From: Prochloraceae cyanobacterium
Lineage (GTDB): Bacteria > Cyanobacteriota > Cyanobacteriia > Cyanobacteriales > JASJDA01
Direction of reading: 5' to 3'
NCBI GenBank assembly: GCA_030065755.1
Contig: JASJDA010000003.1
Span: 1 to 64,000, forward strand
Length of the DNA: 64,000 nucleotides
Under the pieces are notes generated by a model, which saw only the letters and a list, made by a program, of their open reading frames with translations, was not told where the DNA came from and ran no database searches. Shown piece by piece: positions 28,961 to 38,702 of the stretch. How positions within the stretch are numbered: position 1 is the first letter of the stretch; each line of letters opens with the position of its first letter. Position numbers and translations under genes: made by a program.

Positions 28961-29962
28961 TCATAGCAGCATCATGGAAATAAAATTTTCTTGAAAAAAT
29001 TTATTGTTATCCTCAAACCATTTCCTAGCAGCAGTAGACTTTTTATTTTTTTCTTGTTGAGTATCTTCAATAACTTGAAAAACCTTTTTCTTTAGATCTA
29101 AAGGATCGAAATAAAACGTATCATGCAAATTTCGCTCTTTTCGCTGAATTTTAGAACACTCTACTAAATATCCTCTATCCGATTGAACTAGCTCATTCAT
29201 AGGTTTACCGTTAGTTGTTACGATCGATGCACCGCAACTTAAACCTTCTACAATAAAGTGACCAAAACCTTCAGCTTCGGATAAACAAAGATGTACTCCA
29301 CATCTATTCTGTAAATCTAGAACCACTTCATCGGTTACGTATTCATCTAGTATCTCAATATTGTGACAATTTTTATAATCGCTCTTATTGACTTGACGTG
29401 CTATTACAGTAAGTTTTGGAAATTCAAAATTATTTTTCCATAAATCTAATATCTGATTAGTTCCTCTTCGATAAGAACTCTTTCCAGCAAGATGAAGAAA
29501 ATGATTATAATTTTTTCTTATTTTAGTATTTAAATTATCTTTTGATGAAAAACTTATAAACTTAGAATTACAGCCAAGATTACTAAATATTTTCTGAGCG
29601 TATTTGGTCTTGCATAAAACACAATCAATAAACTCAAGTAAATGAACATTGTTAGTTGAAAACATCTCATGATTTGGAATTAAAATATTTTTTTCTGCAT
29701 ACCCTAAAAATTCGGGTCTAATTTTTTCTAGAAATATATTGATTCCAAATTTACTGCCTCTAGTTTTTAGATATGTTTTGATTTTAGATGTTAGGCTTTG
29801 AGGTATACCTAATTTCTTAAAAATACGGCGTTCCGTTATTTTATAATGATTGACTTTATAAGCAGATGATTGTAACAATTGCTGTATAATTTCAGCATCT
29901 TGTTCTAAACCAGTGGTTCTATTCAGAGCAGCTTTGTAAATCAGATTAACTGTTTTTTTCAT
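28961..29962 (-). CDS. Group 1 glycosyltransferase-like protein
   Basis: EILDEYVTDEVVLDLQNRCGVHLCLSEAEGFGHFIVEGLSCGASIVTTNGKPMNELV; likely start MKKTVNLIYKAALNRTTG at 29962 rather than 30097. Confidence 0.85.
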   Translation of the reverse strand: MKKTVNLIYKAALNRTTGLEQDAEIIQQLLQSSAYKVNHYKITERRIFKKLGIPQSLTSKIKTYLKTRGSKFGINIFLEKIRPEFLGYAEKNILIPNHEMFSTNNVHLLEFIDCVLCKTKYAQKIFSNLGCNSKFISFSSKDNLNTKIRKNYNHFLHLAGKSSYRRGTNQILDLWKNNFEFPKLTVIARQVNKSDYKNCHNIEILDEYVTDEVVLDLQNRCGVHLCLSEAEGFGHFIVEGLSCGASIVTTNGKPMNELVQSDRGYLVECSKIQRKERNLHDTFYFDPLDLKKKVFQVIEDTQQEKNKKSTAARKWFEDNNKFFQENFISMMLL

Positions 29963-30049
29963 ATTAGGTTGAACAATTTGTTTATTTTCTTTATTATATA
30001 GATTAAACGATCGAGCAAAAACAGCAAAAAAAAGTTGGATAATACTTTG

Positions 30050-30086
30050 GTTTAGATTAGTACTCGGTGCGAAATCCAAAACCTTT
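30050..30086 (+). repeat. Direct repeat, copy 2, flanking the glycosyltransferase gene
   Basis: GTTTAGATTAGTACTCGGTGCGAAATCCAAAACCTTT. Confidence 0.8.
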
Positions 30087-30096
30087 ACAGTCAGCA

Positions 30097-30117
30097 CCCC
30101 GCACTAAAGTGACGGGG
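30097..30117. repeat. Imperfect hairpin resembling IS200/IS605-type end remnants
   Basis: CCCCGCACTAAAGTGACGGGG. Confidence 0.5.
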
Positions 30118-30194
30118 TTTCATGCCTCAAAACTTTAATTAGGTGAGACACCTTACTGCAAATGATTTGAAGAGGTTATGGGGTGTTGTGACCT

Positions 30195-31250
30195 CTAACG
30201 ATCCCAATTTTCGAGATAGTTCATAGCTAATTCAGCAGGTGTATCATTTTTGAGTGTAATCTTTTTATTAAAAGTCGCATAAAGATTATTTAATATCGAT
30301 ACATCTTCAAAAATGAACCGATCGCGGAATTTGTTTGCCTTTTCGGGAATGTTGAGAAGTTTTTGCCACCAGGCAAATTCAAAATCCAAATAACTATTTA
30401 GAGAAACATTAGTTTTTTCTGGCGATTCTGGATACATAGAAACAACTCCTACAACAAGTTGTCCTTTGAAATCTAAAGTAGCAACTGTCAAACTTGGTAA
30501 AAATGAATTTAAACATTGAACCATTACGTCTTCAAGTAATAGATTATTTTGATTTCTTTTGGCATCTCGATCGTTCCTTTTATACTGAGTAAGTTGCCAA
30601 GAAATTTTATTCTCATTCTGAACTAGATTATCAATTTTGATTTCTTTTGTAAGAAAGGTATCTCGATGAGTCCCAGCAAAATGTTCCCCATCGTGTAGAT
30701 TCCATATAGGTTGGAGAATATTACAGTTAACTGATTCAGAATGAAAATAAATATGGTTGAGTTTGTTCAGATGCAATTGGGAATGAGATTGAGTTAAAAA
30801 AGGAACATTACTATAATCTGGAATAGGTAGTAATGGTTCAATTGGTTCGGAAACTAATTTTCCTTCACTTTCTTTCCAATGAAGGCCATAAGTCCAAACT
30901 AAACCGTCAATAACTTGTAAAGGTAAAACTTGTTGTATTGCTTGACTGGAAAGATTTCCTTCTACAATTACTTTCCCATCGCCTAAAAATTGGACTTTAT
31001 TACCGTGATAAGGACAAGCCAAACAACTTTTTCCTTTAAACTCTAAAATGTAACCGCCTTCAGCTAGATTGGCTCCAGCATGAGGACAGATATTATCTAA
31101 AGCATTTAAATTACCTTCTTCATCTTTCCAAATTACATAATCGTGACCCAGAAGAGTAATTAATTTGGGTTTATTAATTTCAAAACTGTCATATCTACCC
31201 AAACACCAAGGCGCGCCTTCATACATTTGTGTTTTAGTTTCAACTTTCAT
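30195..31250 (-). CDS. Rieske [2Fe-2S] aromatic ring-hydroxylating oxygenase-like protein
   Basis: ICPHAGANLAEGG...CLACPYHGNKV Rieske ligands. Confidence 0.9.
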   Translation of the reverse strand: MKVETKTQMYEGAPWCLGRYDSFEINKPKLITLLGHDYVIWKDEEGNLNALDNICPHAGANLAEGGYILEFKGKSCLACPYHGNKVQFLGDGKVIVEGNLSSQAIQQVLPLQVIDGLVWTYGLHWKESEGKLVSEPIEPLLPIPDYSNVPFLTQSHSQLHLNKLNHIYFHSESVNCNILQPIWNLHDGEHFAGTHRDTFLTKEIKIDNLVQNENKISWQLTQYKRNDRDAKRNQNNLLLEDVMVQCLNSFLPSLTVATLDFKGQLVVGVVSMYPESPEKTNVSLNSYLDFEFAWWQKLLNIPEKANKFRDRFIFEDVSILNNLYATFNKKITLKNDTPAELAMNYLENWDR

Positions 31251-31346
31251 TGTGGCTGTTACTCTCTTTGTATTTTTCTAATGACCAGTATGAAAAGTTT
31301 GCCGAGTAACTAGCTTGTACATTTTTGCTATTTTTGGATATTCTTG

Positions 31347-32279
31347 CTATTTATTAAACTGTTTTGAAAAAGTTTTAGGCGTAATACCCACTAGACGCTT
31401 GAAATAACGATGAAGATGACTTCGATCTACAAAACCCACTTCCATTGCTATATCATCTATGGATAATTTTCCCTGTTTTAATAAATCCTTAGCTCGATCG
31501 ATACGACAGCGAATCACATATTGATGGGGGGTAATACCTGTAGTTTCCTTAAAAAGCCGAGAAAAATAATGGGGGCTCATTTGCACGACATTAGCTAATT
31601 CCTTTAAGCTTAAGTCGCGATCGAGATGAACGTAAATATAATCTATTACATGTCGTAATTTATATTGAGGCAGTTTTCCTGCTACACATTCAGAGGAATT
31701 GCCAGGAACAGAATAATGTTCTATTAAATGGACGATGAGTGTATTAACTAAAGTCTCTGCATAAAGACGACTGGTAGAACCACCTTTCGATAAAGCAGAT
31801 TTAAGTGCGACTCCGATTTGGTAAACGAGTGGATCGGGAGTCGCAAACTGCGGTAAAAGTTCAATGCGATCGGGATCGACTACTTCGTGAATAGTTTGAG
31901 CAAAAGATGTAGGTTCGATCGCGATCGTGACTGCGCTACCTTCGCGATCCCATACTGCTTGATGAGTTGTGTTAGCAGGGACAATAATAATATCTCCTCG
32001 AACATTTTGTTCTTGCACCAAACGTCCGTCGATTTTTCTTTCTGTTTGCGCGAGTGATGAAGGTATATCGGTCAAAATTGCTATGCAATGTTGTTTTGCC
32101 GAAGTCTTAGGCATTTCAAATGGAGGCTGTCGATCGTAAGCAATACCGAGATCTTCCCAGCCAACAGATATGCTAGAAACAAGAGGAGATCGCCTATAAA
32201 TACGTTTATAACCTTCTTCTTTCTCTTTAGTAAAATCTATTTGTTTTAAAGTTTTTAATTCTTCCATTACTGTTTTCAC
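31347..32279 (-). CDS. AraC-family transcriptional regulator
   Basis: LSLKELANVVQMSPHYFSRLFKETTGITPHQYVIRCRIDRAKDLL...IAMEVGFVDRSHLHRYFKRLVGITPKTF. Confidence 0.95.
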   Translation of the reverse strand: MKTVMEELKTLKQIDFTKEKEEGYKRIYRRSPLVSSISVGWEDLGIAYDRQPPFEMPKTSAKQHCIAILTDIPSSLAQTERKIDGRLVQEQNVRGDIIIVPANTTHQAVWDREGSAVTIAIEPTSFAQTIHEVVDPDRIELLPQFATPDPLVYQIGVALKSALSKGGSTSRLYAETLVNTLIVHLIEHYSVPGNSSECVAGKLPQYKLRHVIDYIYVHLDRDLSLKELANVVQMSPHYFSRLFKETTGITPHQYVIRCRIDRAKDLLKQGKLSIDDIAMEVGFVDRSHLHRYFKRLVGITPKTFSKQFNK

Positions 32280-32402
32280 AAATAATAAAGGATGACAAAT
32301 GAAGGATGAATTTTTTGGGTTTAAGCTCCTTGCTAATGTTTTAGATATTAACGAGGTCTAAATCCTTATCCGTCATCCTTTTACTTTCATCCTTACCTTT
32401 TT
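32280..32402. repeat. Dispersed imperfect palindromic repeat, copy 1 (AAGGATGA...TCATCCTT)
   Basis: Resembles 49177-49303 in order and spacing of AAGGATGA, TTGGRTTTAAG, CTTATCC and TTTCATCCTT blocks. Confidence 0.7.
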
Positions 32403-32428
32403 TTAAAGCTAGCTAACTTTCTCCAGTT

Positions 32429-33499
32429 CTATTGTGGTTTGGCGATATCTCCCACTTGGAATGTAGAATTTGAAGATACGATCGTGCCTTCGCTAGATTT
32501 GCTGTCTACGTCGGTCAACTTAATCTCGCCAATTTTTTCAGTTACTTCCCTAATTACTTCACCTGTCTCGGGATCTTTTACTTGGCGAACAACTCTCTCA
32601 ATTGATACTTTCATTCCGACTCGGAAACCATCTGAGGAGCCTTTATTGATAATAACTTGAGTGCCAGCAATGTCTGCAACTAATGCTTTGACGTTACTCG
32701 ATATTGTGCGAGGACTATTTCTTAAACCTCTAGGGGAAGCAGCAGTATTTTGATAGCGAGAGTTTAGCTGAGTCACGACCTGGTCGATCGCTTTTTCGGT
32801 TGCTGTAGCAAGTAATTTATCCGCATCGATACTGTCAGAACTTCCACTAAATCCGTAAACGCTTATGCTACCTCGATCCGAGTCTTTAGCTTCTCCTTTT
32901 CCTTCAGCCACCATCAGAATCTCTCCAGTGGTTGTATCAACTACCCTGACGTTTAATCTAACGTTAGCTTGCGTGCTGTTAGACGAACCTCCATATCCCC
33001 AAACGCTAAATCCTTCTCGTTTGGTATCGGCATCAAATTCAGTAACAGAGCCGATTATTATCATTTTTACACCCAACAGCTTGCCAATCTGAGCTGCTGT
33101 ACTCGCATCGACTCTTCCAGAAGCGCCTAAATTTTGCTCAGTGAGAACGGCTTCAATTTTACTGCGTTCAATTACTCTATACAGACCGCTTTGCACTAAC
33201 TTGTTGGTGAGGATATCGCTGACTCCCCTCGATCCTCGCCTAATTGAGCCAGGACTGCTAATACTGCTAAAGTCAAAGTCTAATACAGCAATTCTCGGTC
33301 TTCCTTGTTTGCTTTGAATTTTGCTATTGTCTGGCGAATTCTTGTGCAAAGCACCAGCTAAATTAAGATCGGAATCTAGCTCTTTGGCTTTGACTGGTTC
33401 GTTATAGGCGATCGGTAAGGTAAATAGTACAGCTGTAGCGCTAAAACAAATTCTATATAGCAGTGACGAGTTTTTATTTCGATCGCTTCTATAGTTCAT
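32429..33499 (-). CDS. CsgG-family / curli-assembly-like secreted protein
   Basis: RPRIAVLDFDFSSIS...SDILTNKLVQSGLYRVIERSKIEAVLTEQNLGASGRVDASTAAQIGKLLGVKMIIIGSVTEF; N-terminal signal-like segment. Confidence 0.88.
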   Translation of the reverse strand: MNYRSDRNKNSSLLYRICFSATAVLFTLPIAYNEPVKAKELDSDLNLAGALHKNSPDNSKIQSKQGRPRIAVLDFDFSSISSPGSIRRGSRGVSDILTNKLVQSGLYRVIERSKIEAVLTEQNLGASGRVDASTAAQIGKLLGVKMIIIGSVTEFDADTKREGFSVWGYGGSSNSTQANVRLNVRVVDTTTGEILMVAEGKGEAKDSDRGSISVYGFSGSSDSIDADKLLATATEKAIDQVVTQLNSRYQNTAASPRGLRNSPRTISSNVKALVADIAGTQVIINKGSSDGFRVGMKVSIERVVRQVKDPETGEVIREVTEKIGEIKLTDVDSKSSEGTIVSSNSTFQVGDIAKPQ

Positions 33500-33626
33500 T
33501 ATTTCTAGTATCTCCTCTGCGAATCTTCGATTTATAATTACAAAAGTACTACTAAGATTTTACTTTTTTTTAACATATCTAATAATTTTACTAATTTTTT
33601 TCAGGGAAAAGTCAAGTTTTATTTTA

Positions 33627-35126
33627 TTATTTTGATTTTAAAGTTAAATAATTATTAGAAACCGAAGAAGAGGTCAGGGGAAAAGTCACGGTGAAAGTGC
33701 TTCCAACTCCCTGCTGAGAACGTAGAGAAATACTGCCCCCCATTCCTTCAACTAGGGTTTTAACAATTGAAAGACCCAAACCAGTACCCCCAGTAGCGCG
33801 AGAGCGATCGTCGTCAACGCGATAAAAACGCTCGAAAATACGAGCTTGTTGTGCTAAGGGAATGCCAATACCGCGATCGCTAACTTGAATGGCAACTTTT
33901 GCTCCTTGCCGAGCTAATTTGACCGTAACTGGCTCTCGATCGTCGGAGTATTTAACAGCATTGTCAATTAAATTGAGCAGTACTTGTTTGAGGCGATTTA
34001 TATCTGCTTTGACAATCATCGTCTTAGAACTAGATTTCACGTTGACAGTACGATTGCAATATTCTCTCGCCATCCCTACTATTTCTTCGATGAAATCGTT
34101 GAGTACGATAGCCTCTATCTGAAAGTGCATCCTACCACTATCTACTCTTGCTAAATCTAATAAATCTTGCATTAATTGGATAGTGCGATTGGCTTCTGAA
34201 GATGCTATTTCCAGTGCTTCCCGTTGAGGTTGTGTCAAGTTATGACCTCGGCGCAAAGTACTTTGTAAATAGCCAGAAACAATAGTTAGGGGAGTGCGTA
34301 ATTCGTGGGAAACATTGCTGAGTAATTGCTGTTGGTGTTCCCAAGCATCCGAGAGACGAACTAACATTTTCTCGAAGGTTTGTGCCAATTCCTTAACCTC
34401 GCTAGGAGGATTTTCTAAGTCTATGTGCGCTTCTTTGAGATCTTCAGCGGAAATTTTTTCTGTTAGTTTAGAAATCCTCTGCAAAGGTTGAAGAGATCTC
34501 CCCACGTAAATGGCGAGCGCCACTGTTATTCCTGCAATTGACAGCAAGCTGGCTATACTCAAATTGCGTATCAGGCGCAAAAACATGGTTTGATCGCCAG
34601 TGATATCCTGAGCGATATAAAATTTCCCCAGCCTATTTCCTTTGACCTCTAGAGGAGTAGCGCAGAGCAACCAGTAGCGTCCTTCAACTTGCTTTATTTC
34701 GGGAATTGGGGGGACTTGTGTCAGGCTTAATAGATCCCTACCTTTAATCCCCATTTCAATGGGATCCGATTGAGCGAGAACAATACCATCTTGATTTTTT
34801 ATCCACAGTAAAATGTTAGCGGTAGTCCGGCGATCGATGGCTTTTTGCATCGCATTTGGAAGCAAAACCATATCGCTGTAGATTTCTACATCGTGGGGGA
34901 AGCGATCGGCAATGTATTGAATATTTTGCTTGTGAGTAACAACTAGAATATTTTGCATCCTCAAACTCGTCCAGATGGCAACACCTCCTAGTCCGAGTGC
35001 TGAAAGGGTAACAACACCAACCGTTAACCTCATTCGTAAAGAAGACGGATCGATCTGCTTTTTAAATTCACTTATTTTTTTACGCAGATGCGTGAAGAAT
35101 TTCATAATATTTTTGTTAGATGCCAT
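33627..35126 (-). CDS. Membrane sensor histidine kinase (HAMP, HisKA, HATPase)
   Basis: LLSNVSHELRTPLTIVSGYLQ H-box; NLIDNAVKYS N-box; DRGIGIP and GGTGLGLSIVKTLVEGMGG. Confidence 0.96.
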   Translation of the reverse strand: MASNKNIMKFFTHLRKKISEFKKQIDPSSLRMRLTVGVVTLSALGLGGVAIWTSLRMQNILVVTHKQNIQYIADRFPHDVEIYSDMVLLPNAMQKAIDRRTTANILLWIKNQDGIVLAQSDPIEMGIKGRDLLSLTQVPPIPEIKQVEGRYWLLCATPLEVKGNRLGKFYIAQDITGDQTMFLRLIRNLSIASLLSIAGITVALAIYVGRSLQPLQRISKLTEKISAEDLKEAHIDLENPPSEVKELAQTFEKMLVRLSDAWEHQQQLLSNVSHELRTPLTIVSGYLQSTLRRGHNLTQPQREALEIASSEANRTIQLMQDLLDLARVDSGRMHFQIEAIVLNDFIEEIVGMAREYCNRTVNVKSSSKTMIVKADINRLKQVLLNLIDNAVKYSDDREPVTVKLARQGAKVAIQVSDRGIGIPLAQQARIFERFYRVDDDRSRATGGTGLGLSIVKTLVEGMGGSISLRSQQGVGSTFTVTFPLTSSSVSNNYLTLKSK

Positions 35127-35738
35127 TTAAAAATTTTTGGCGCTATGATTTTGTATATCGAATTCAAATCGTTGTTGGTAATTTGTTTCGCCGTAAAGAT
35201 TAAAACTAATAGTCGGTTCTTCTGATATTGCTTCTACACTGTGAATAGCATCGGCAGTAAAGCTAATAATATCTCCTGGCAGGAGAATTTTTTCTCCAAC
35301 TTTTTCAATGCGATCTCGATTTTCACGATCGCCACTGCGCTGCCAAAAAGTATTTTTTTCTTCGCCACTAATTAATGCTACTACTCCCCAGGTAGCGTGA
35401 TTGTGTATGGGAGAGACTTTTTTTGGTTCCCAGACTACAGTTTGTACGGTTAAAGGAAAATCGATCTCGTCATATAGCATTAAAACCGACCAACCTGTTT
35501 CGGGATTGGGTTCTCGATATTCACCTTGCAGCCAGTAGGAACTGGTAAGTAAGCGACGCACTAGGGGACGAATTGCTTCGAGACGCTGGCGATCGTCTTC
35601 AACTGTCTCGATAATATCTTCTAAGTCAGTGAGGAAGCGATAGAGTCGATATGGTTTTTCTGACCATTCCCAGTTATTTGGTATCTCACAAGCAATACAG
35701 CTACCGTCATCTTGCACTAACCAATCCGTATTCTCCAT
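35127..35738 (-). CDS. Cupin-fold (cysteine-dioxygenase-like) protein
   Basis: KKVSPIHNHATWGVVALISGEEKNTFW; PGDIISFTADAIHSVEAISEEPTISFNLYG; adjacent upstream of the kinase. Confidence 0.85.
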   Translation of the reverse strand: MENTDWLVQDDGSCIACEIPNNWEWSEKPYRLYRFLTDLEDIIETVEDDRQRLEAIRPLVRRLLTSSYWLQGEYREPNPETGWSVLMLYDEIDFPLTVQTVVWEPKKVSPIHNHATWGVVALISGEEKNTFWQRSGDRENRDRIEKVGEKILLPGDIISFTADAIHSVEAISEEPTISFNLYGETNYQQRFEFDIQNHSAKNF

Positions 35739-35970
35739 TATCGATCGCCCCTAGCTCAATTTTTGTTGCCTCAATCTTAATTTAGTAGAAAAACATCTGT
35801 TTGAGATGATTTTTACCCTAGCTGCACCTAAATTTTTCCTGAGAAAATAAAGTTTTTAGCCGCGATCGCCTTTTTTAGTCTTAAATATTTTTTAGTCGGT
35901 TCTCAGTGAAAACTCAGTTTAATCTCGTTAAATTAAATATTAGATATCAATTTCTATTTGAGAGATAAAT

Positions 35971-36192
35971 ATGAAAATCAAATCTGTTACTATGCTCGCG
36001 ATCGCTCCTATTTTATCTTTGGCACTTGTAACTGCGTGTACTAACCCCTGTGCTGCTAAAGAAAAACCTGCTGGCGATCGGACAGAAAACCCCTGCGCTG
36101 CTAAAGAAAACCCCTGCGCTGCTAAAGAAAATCCTTGCGCTGCTAAAGAAAACCCTTGCGCTGCTAAAGAAAACCCCTGCGCTGCTAAGTAG
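35971..36192 (+). CDS. Putative lipoprotein built from NPCAAKE heptapeptide repeats
   Basis: Signal peptide with lipobox ALVTAC; TNPCAAKEKPAGDRTE(NPCAAKE)n; 21-bp DNA tandem repeat AACCC(C/T)TGCGCTGCTAAAGAA. Confidence 0.8.
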   Translation: MKIKSVTMLAIAPILSLALVTACTNPCAAKEKPAGDRTENPCAAKENPCAAKENPCAAKENPCAAKENPCAAK

Positions 36193-36436
36193 TGGTTTAG
36201 GTATTGGTAAAAATCTGATTTCTTCTAGTTTGAACTTTGTCTGGGTGCGCGATCGAAGTCTTGTCACAACAGACAAAGTTTACTGTTTTAATATCTTAAG
36301 TTTACTGTGTTATTTGTGAATTGACTGCGATCGCCTCAACTTTGCTTGCATAATCTATTTCTTTATATCTACTCCATATATACTTTGAGAGAAAGTAATA
36401 AAATATTAATTACTCAGTAAGACAAAAGTAGAAAAT

Positions 36437-36781
36437 ATGAACTTTGAGGAGCTGAAATTAGAACAATGCAACTTTATTCCTAAAACTAAAACTAATGTAA
36501 TGGAATTACTTGTTGCACAAGAAATAAAAAAGCAAATAGAGCACTATCCCGCACAAATTAAAGAGTATATCAACGAAGTAGAAGTAGCAGCTTATGCTTT
36601 GAATCGTTTACCTCCTCTGTACGCTTCTAGTGAAGAAGGTGTTTACAGACAAAAACAAATCGCACTAAGAGAGTACAGACATCAAATTAGTAATGTCGTA
36701 CGTCAATCTTTGGAAACTGTACAAGCACAACCCCTTAGATTTTCCACGCCTTTAGAAGAAACACGCGAATCAATTGAATAA
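36437..36781 (+). CDS. ComFB-family late competence protein
   Basis: NVMELLVAQEIKKQIEHYPAQIKEYINEVEVAAYALNRLPPLYASSEEG. Confidence 0.88.
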   Translation: MNFEELKLEQCNFIPKTKTNVMELLVAQEIKKQIEHYPAQIKEYINEVEVAAYALNRLPPLYASSEEGVYRQKQIALREYRHQISNVVRQSLETVQAQPLRFSTPLEETRESIE

Positions 36782-36917
36782 CCCTGGATTAGATGAAGAT
36801 TTTTGGATTTTCCTAGTAGTTTTTGCGATTAATTATCAATTAACTTAATTTGTTGCAGATAAACAGTAATGAGAATTATGATTGTCAATAGATTTAGTTT
36901 ACTGACAGTAGGATAAT

Positions 36918-37451
36918 ATGTCGCCCTTGTCTTCTTATACAGCCGCTTCACTCAAAGCAGAGTTGAACGCACGGGGCTGGCGCATGACACCCCAAAGAGA
37001 AAAAATTCTGCACGTTTTTCAAAATCTTCCTAAAGGTAATCACCTGAGTGCAGAGGAACTCCACAATCTCCTAGAACGCCGAGGAGAATCGATTAGCTTG
37101 TCTACTATTTACCGAAGCGTTAAATTAATGGCGCGCATGGGTATTTTGCGAGAATTGGAGTTAGCCGAAGGACACAAGCATTATGAAGTCAATCAACCCT
37201 ATCCCCACCATCACCATCATTTAGTCTGCATTCAGTGCAACAAGACCCTCGAATTCAACAACGACTCTATATTGAAACACAGTCTCAAACAGTGCGAAAA
37301 AGAAGGATTTCAGCTTATTGACTGCCAACTTACCGTTATGGCTATTTGTCCGGAAGCTTTGCGCATGGGATGGCCTTCTGGTCTCCCCAGTAATTGGTCT
37401 TGCAGTCGTTCTATTTCACAAAGCGAACCTTTAGAACAAGAAGAAGAATAA
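36918..37451 (+). CDS. Fur-family metal/redox regulator
   Basis: LNARGWRMTPQREKILHVFQ, SLSTIYRSVKLMARMGILREL, HHHHHLVCIQCNKTLEF. Confidence 0.93.
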   Translation: MSPLSSYTAASLKAELNARGWRMTPQREKILHVFQNLPKGNHLSAEELHNLLERRGESISLSTIYRSVKLMARMGILRELELAEGHKHYEVNQPYPHHHHHLVCIQCNKTLEFNNDSILKHSLKQCEKEGFQLIDCQLTVMAICPEALRMGWPSGLPSNWSCSRSISQSEPLEQEEE

Positions 37452-37554
37452 ATTTTATTTGCAATCTGCTTGTCTTACGGTCTGTCAAAATTCTTCAAAA
37501 TTCTAAAGATTTCTCTTTAATTTACAAAAGTCAATAACAAAGAAATAAAGGATT

Positions 37555-37995
37555 TCAAGAAGAAGTAGCAATTTTAAAACCTAGTGCTTTTTTCTTCATA
37601 GTTTGAAAAATATTGTAAAATCCATTAGCACGGGAAGGTGTGAGACTTACCTTAAGACCAGTTTCTTCAATAAAATCGGGGGTTACTTGCAAGATTTCTT
37701 CTGGGGTTAAACCATTAAGTCCTTCTATTAATAAAGCGACTAAACCTTTAACCAACTGAGCGTCGGAGTCTCCTTTGTACAATATTTTTCCATCTTCGAG
37801 ATCGGCAGTAATATAAACCTGAGAAACGCAGCCATTAACTTTATTTTCTGGTGTTTTGAATTCTTGCGGCATTTCTTGAAGTTTTTTGGCATACCACAGT
37901 AGTTGTTCGTAACGTTGCTTGGGATTTGAGCGACGTTTGAAACGTTGGACAATGCGATCGAGGTTTGGAGGTAGAGGTGTTGCAGCAGATGACAT
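37555..37995 (-). CDS. sufE: SufE-family cysteine desulfurase accessory protein
   Basis: RYEQLLWYAKKLQEMPQEFKTPENKVNGCVSQVYI; DSDAQLVKGLVALLIEGLNGLTPEEI. Confidence 0.95.
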   Translation of the reverse strand: MSSAATPLPPNLDRIVQRFKRRSNPKQRYEQLLWYAKKLQEMPQEFKTPENKVNGCVSQVYITADLEDGKILYKGDSDAQLVKGLVALLIEGLNGLTPEEILQVTPDFIEETGLKVSLTPSRANGFYNIFQTMKKKALGFKIATSS

Positions 37996-38215
37996 AATCT
38001 AGGTTTAATCTGGAAAATGTTTGTCAGTAATTGCTTTTCTTAATAGTGAAAAACCTGGGAACAATGTTCTGGTATTTTCAACGGCGAGGGTTGTTCGCAA
38101 ACTAAAATTCTGACATACATATATTACCATAAAAAACTGCTATTTTAGTAGTCCAGTGGCTTATTTTTCTTGTCTTATAAATTTCGAGCATAAAGCAAAT
38201 AGAAAAATTTAAAAA

Positions 38216-38677
38216 TCAAATTAGTTTAAATTCTTTAAGGGCTGGTAAAAAATTAAGATTTTCATGTTTAGAGCGACTGAGTTTAATTAAAGCAAAACGC
38301 TGAAGGTCATTCAACTTAAACCATTGTTCTGATGTAATTTGACAATTAAATTCAAGAGCTTTTTCTCGTACTTCGTTAGGAATAATTAGATGGTTTTTCC
38401 AAGGTGGTAAAGGGTTGATTTCAATATTTTTAGCTATTTCTCCGGTATATTTTTGGACTAAGTTTTGCAGTAATTCGCGATAATTATTTATTTCTAAATT
38501 ACTTTGACAAGGTTGTTTGACAAGAATAAGGCGTTCTTGTTGGCTAAATTTATTCCAGTGCGTTAATTTTAATTTAATCCCACAAGTATCTAATTTTAAA
38601 CGAACAATCATAGGAATACAATGTAGAGAATCGACAAAATCAGACTCGAATTTAAAAAAATCGCTATTTTGATTCAT
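38216..38677 (-). CDS. narM: Nitrate reductase associated protein
   Basis: FKFESDFVDSLHCIPMIVRLKLDTCGIKLKLTHWNKF; next to mobA. Confidence 0.88.
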   Translation of the reverse strand: MNQNSDFFKFESDFVDSLHCIPMIVRLKLDTCGIKLKLTHWNKFSQQERLILVKQPCQSNLEINNYRELLQNLVQKYTGEIAKNIEINPLPPWKNHLIIPNEVREKALEFNCQITSEQWFKLNDLQRFALIKLSRSKHENLNFLPALKEFKLI

Positions 38678-38702
38678 AATCTTAAAATTGACAACTTAAA
38701 AT

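Noticed and set aside
36013-36319. ORFs 36013..36276 (-) and 36050..36319 (+) over the NPCAAK repeat
   Set aside because: Alternative readings of the 21-bp repeat; the lipoprotein frame has a signal peptide and lipobox
37190-37260. His-rich HHHHH stretch as an unusual metal sensor
   Set aside because: HHHHH at this site is normal for Fur-family metal ligands
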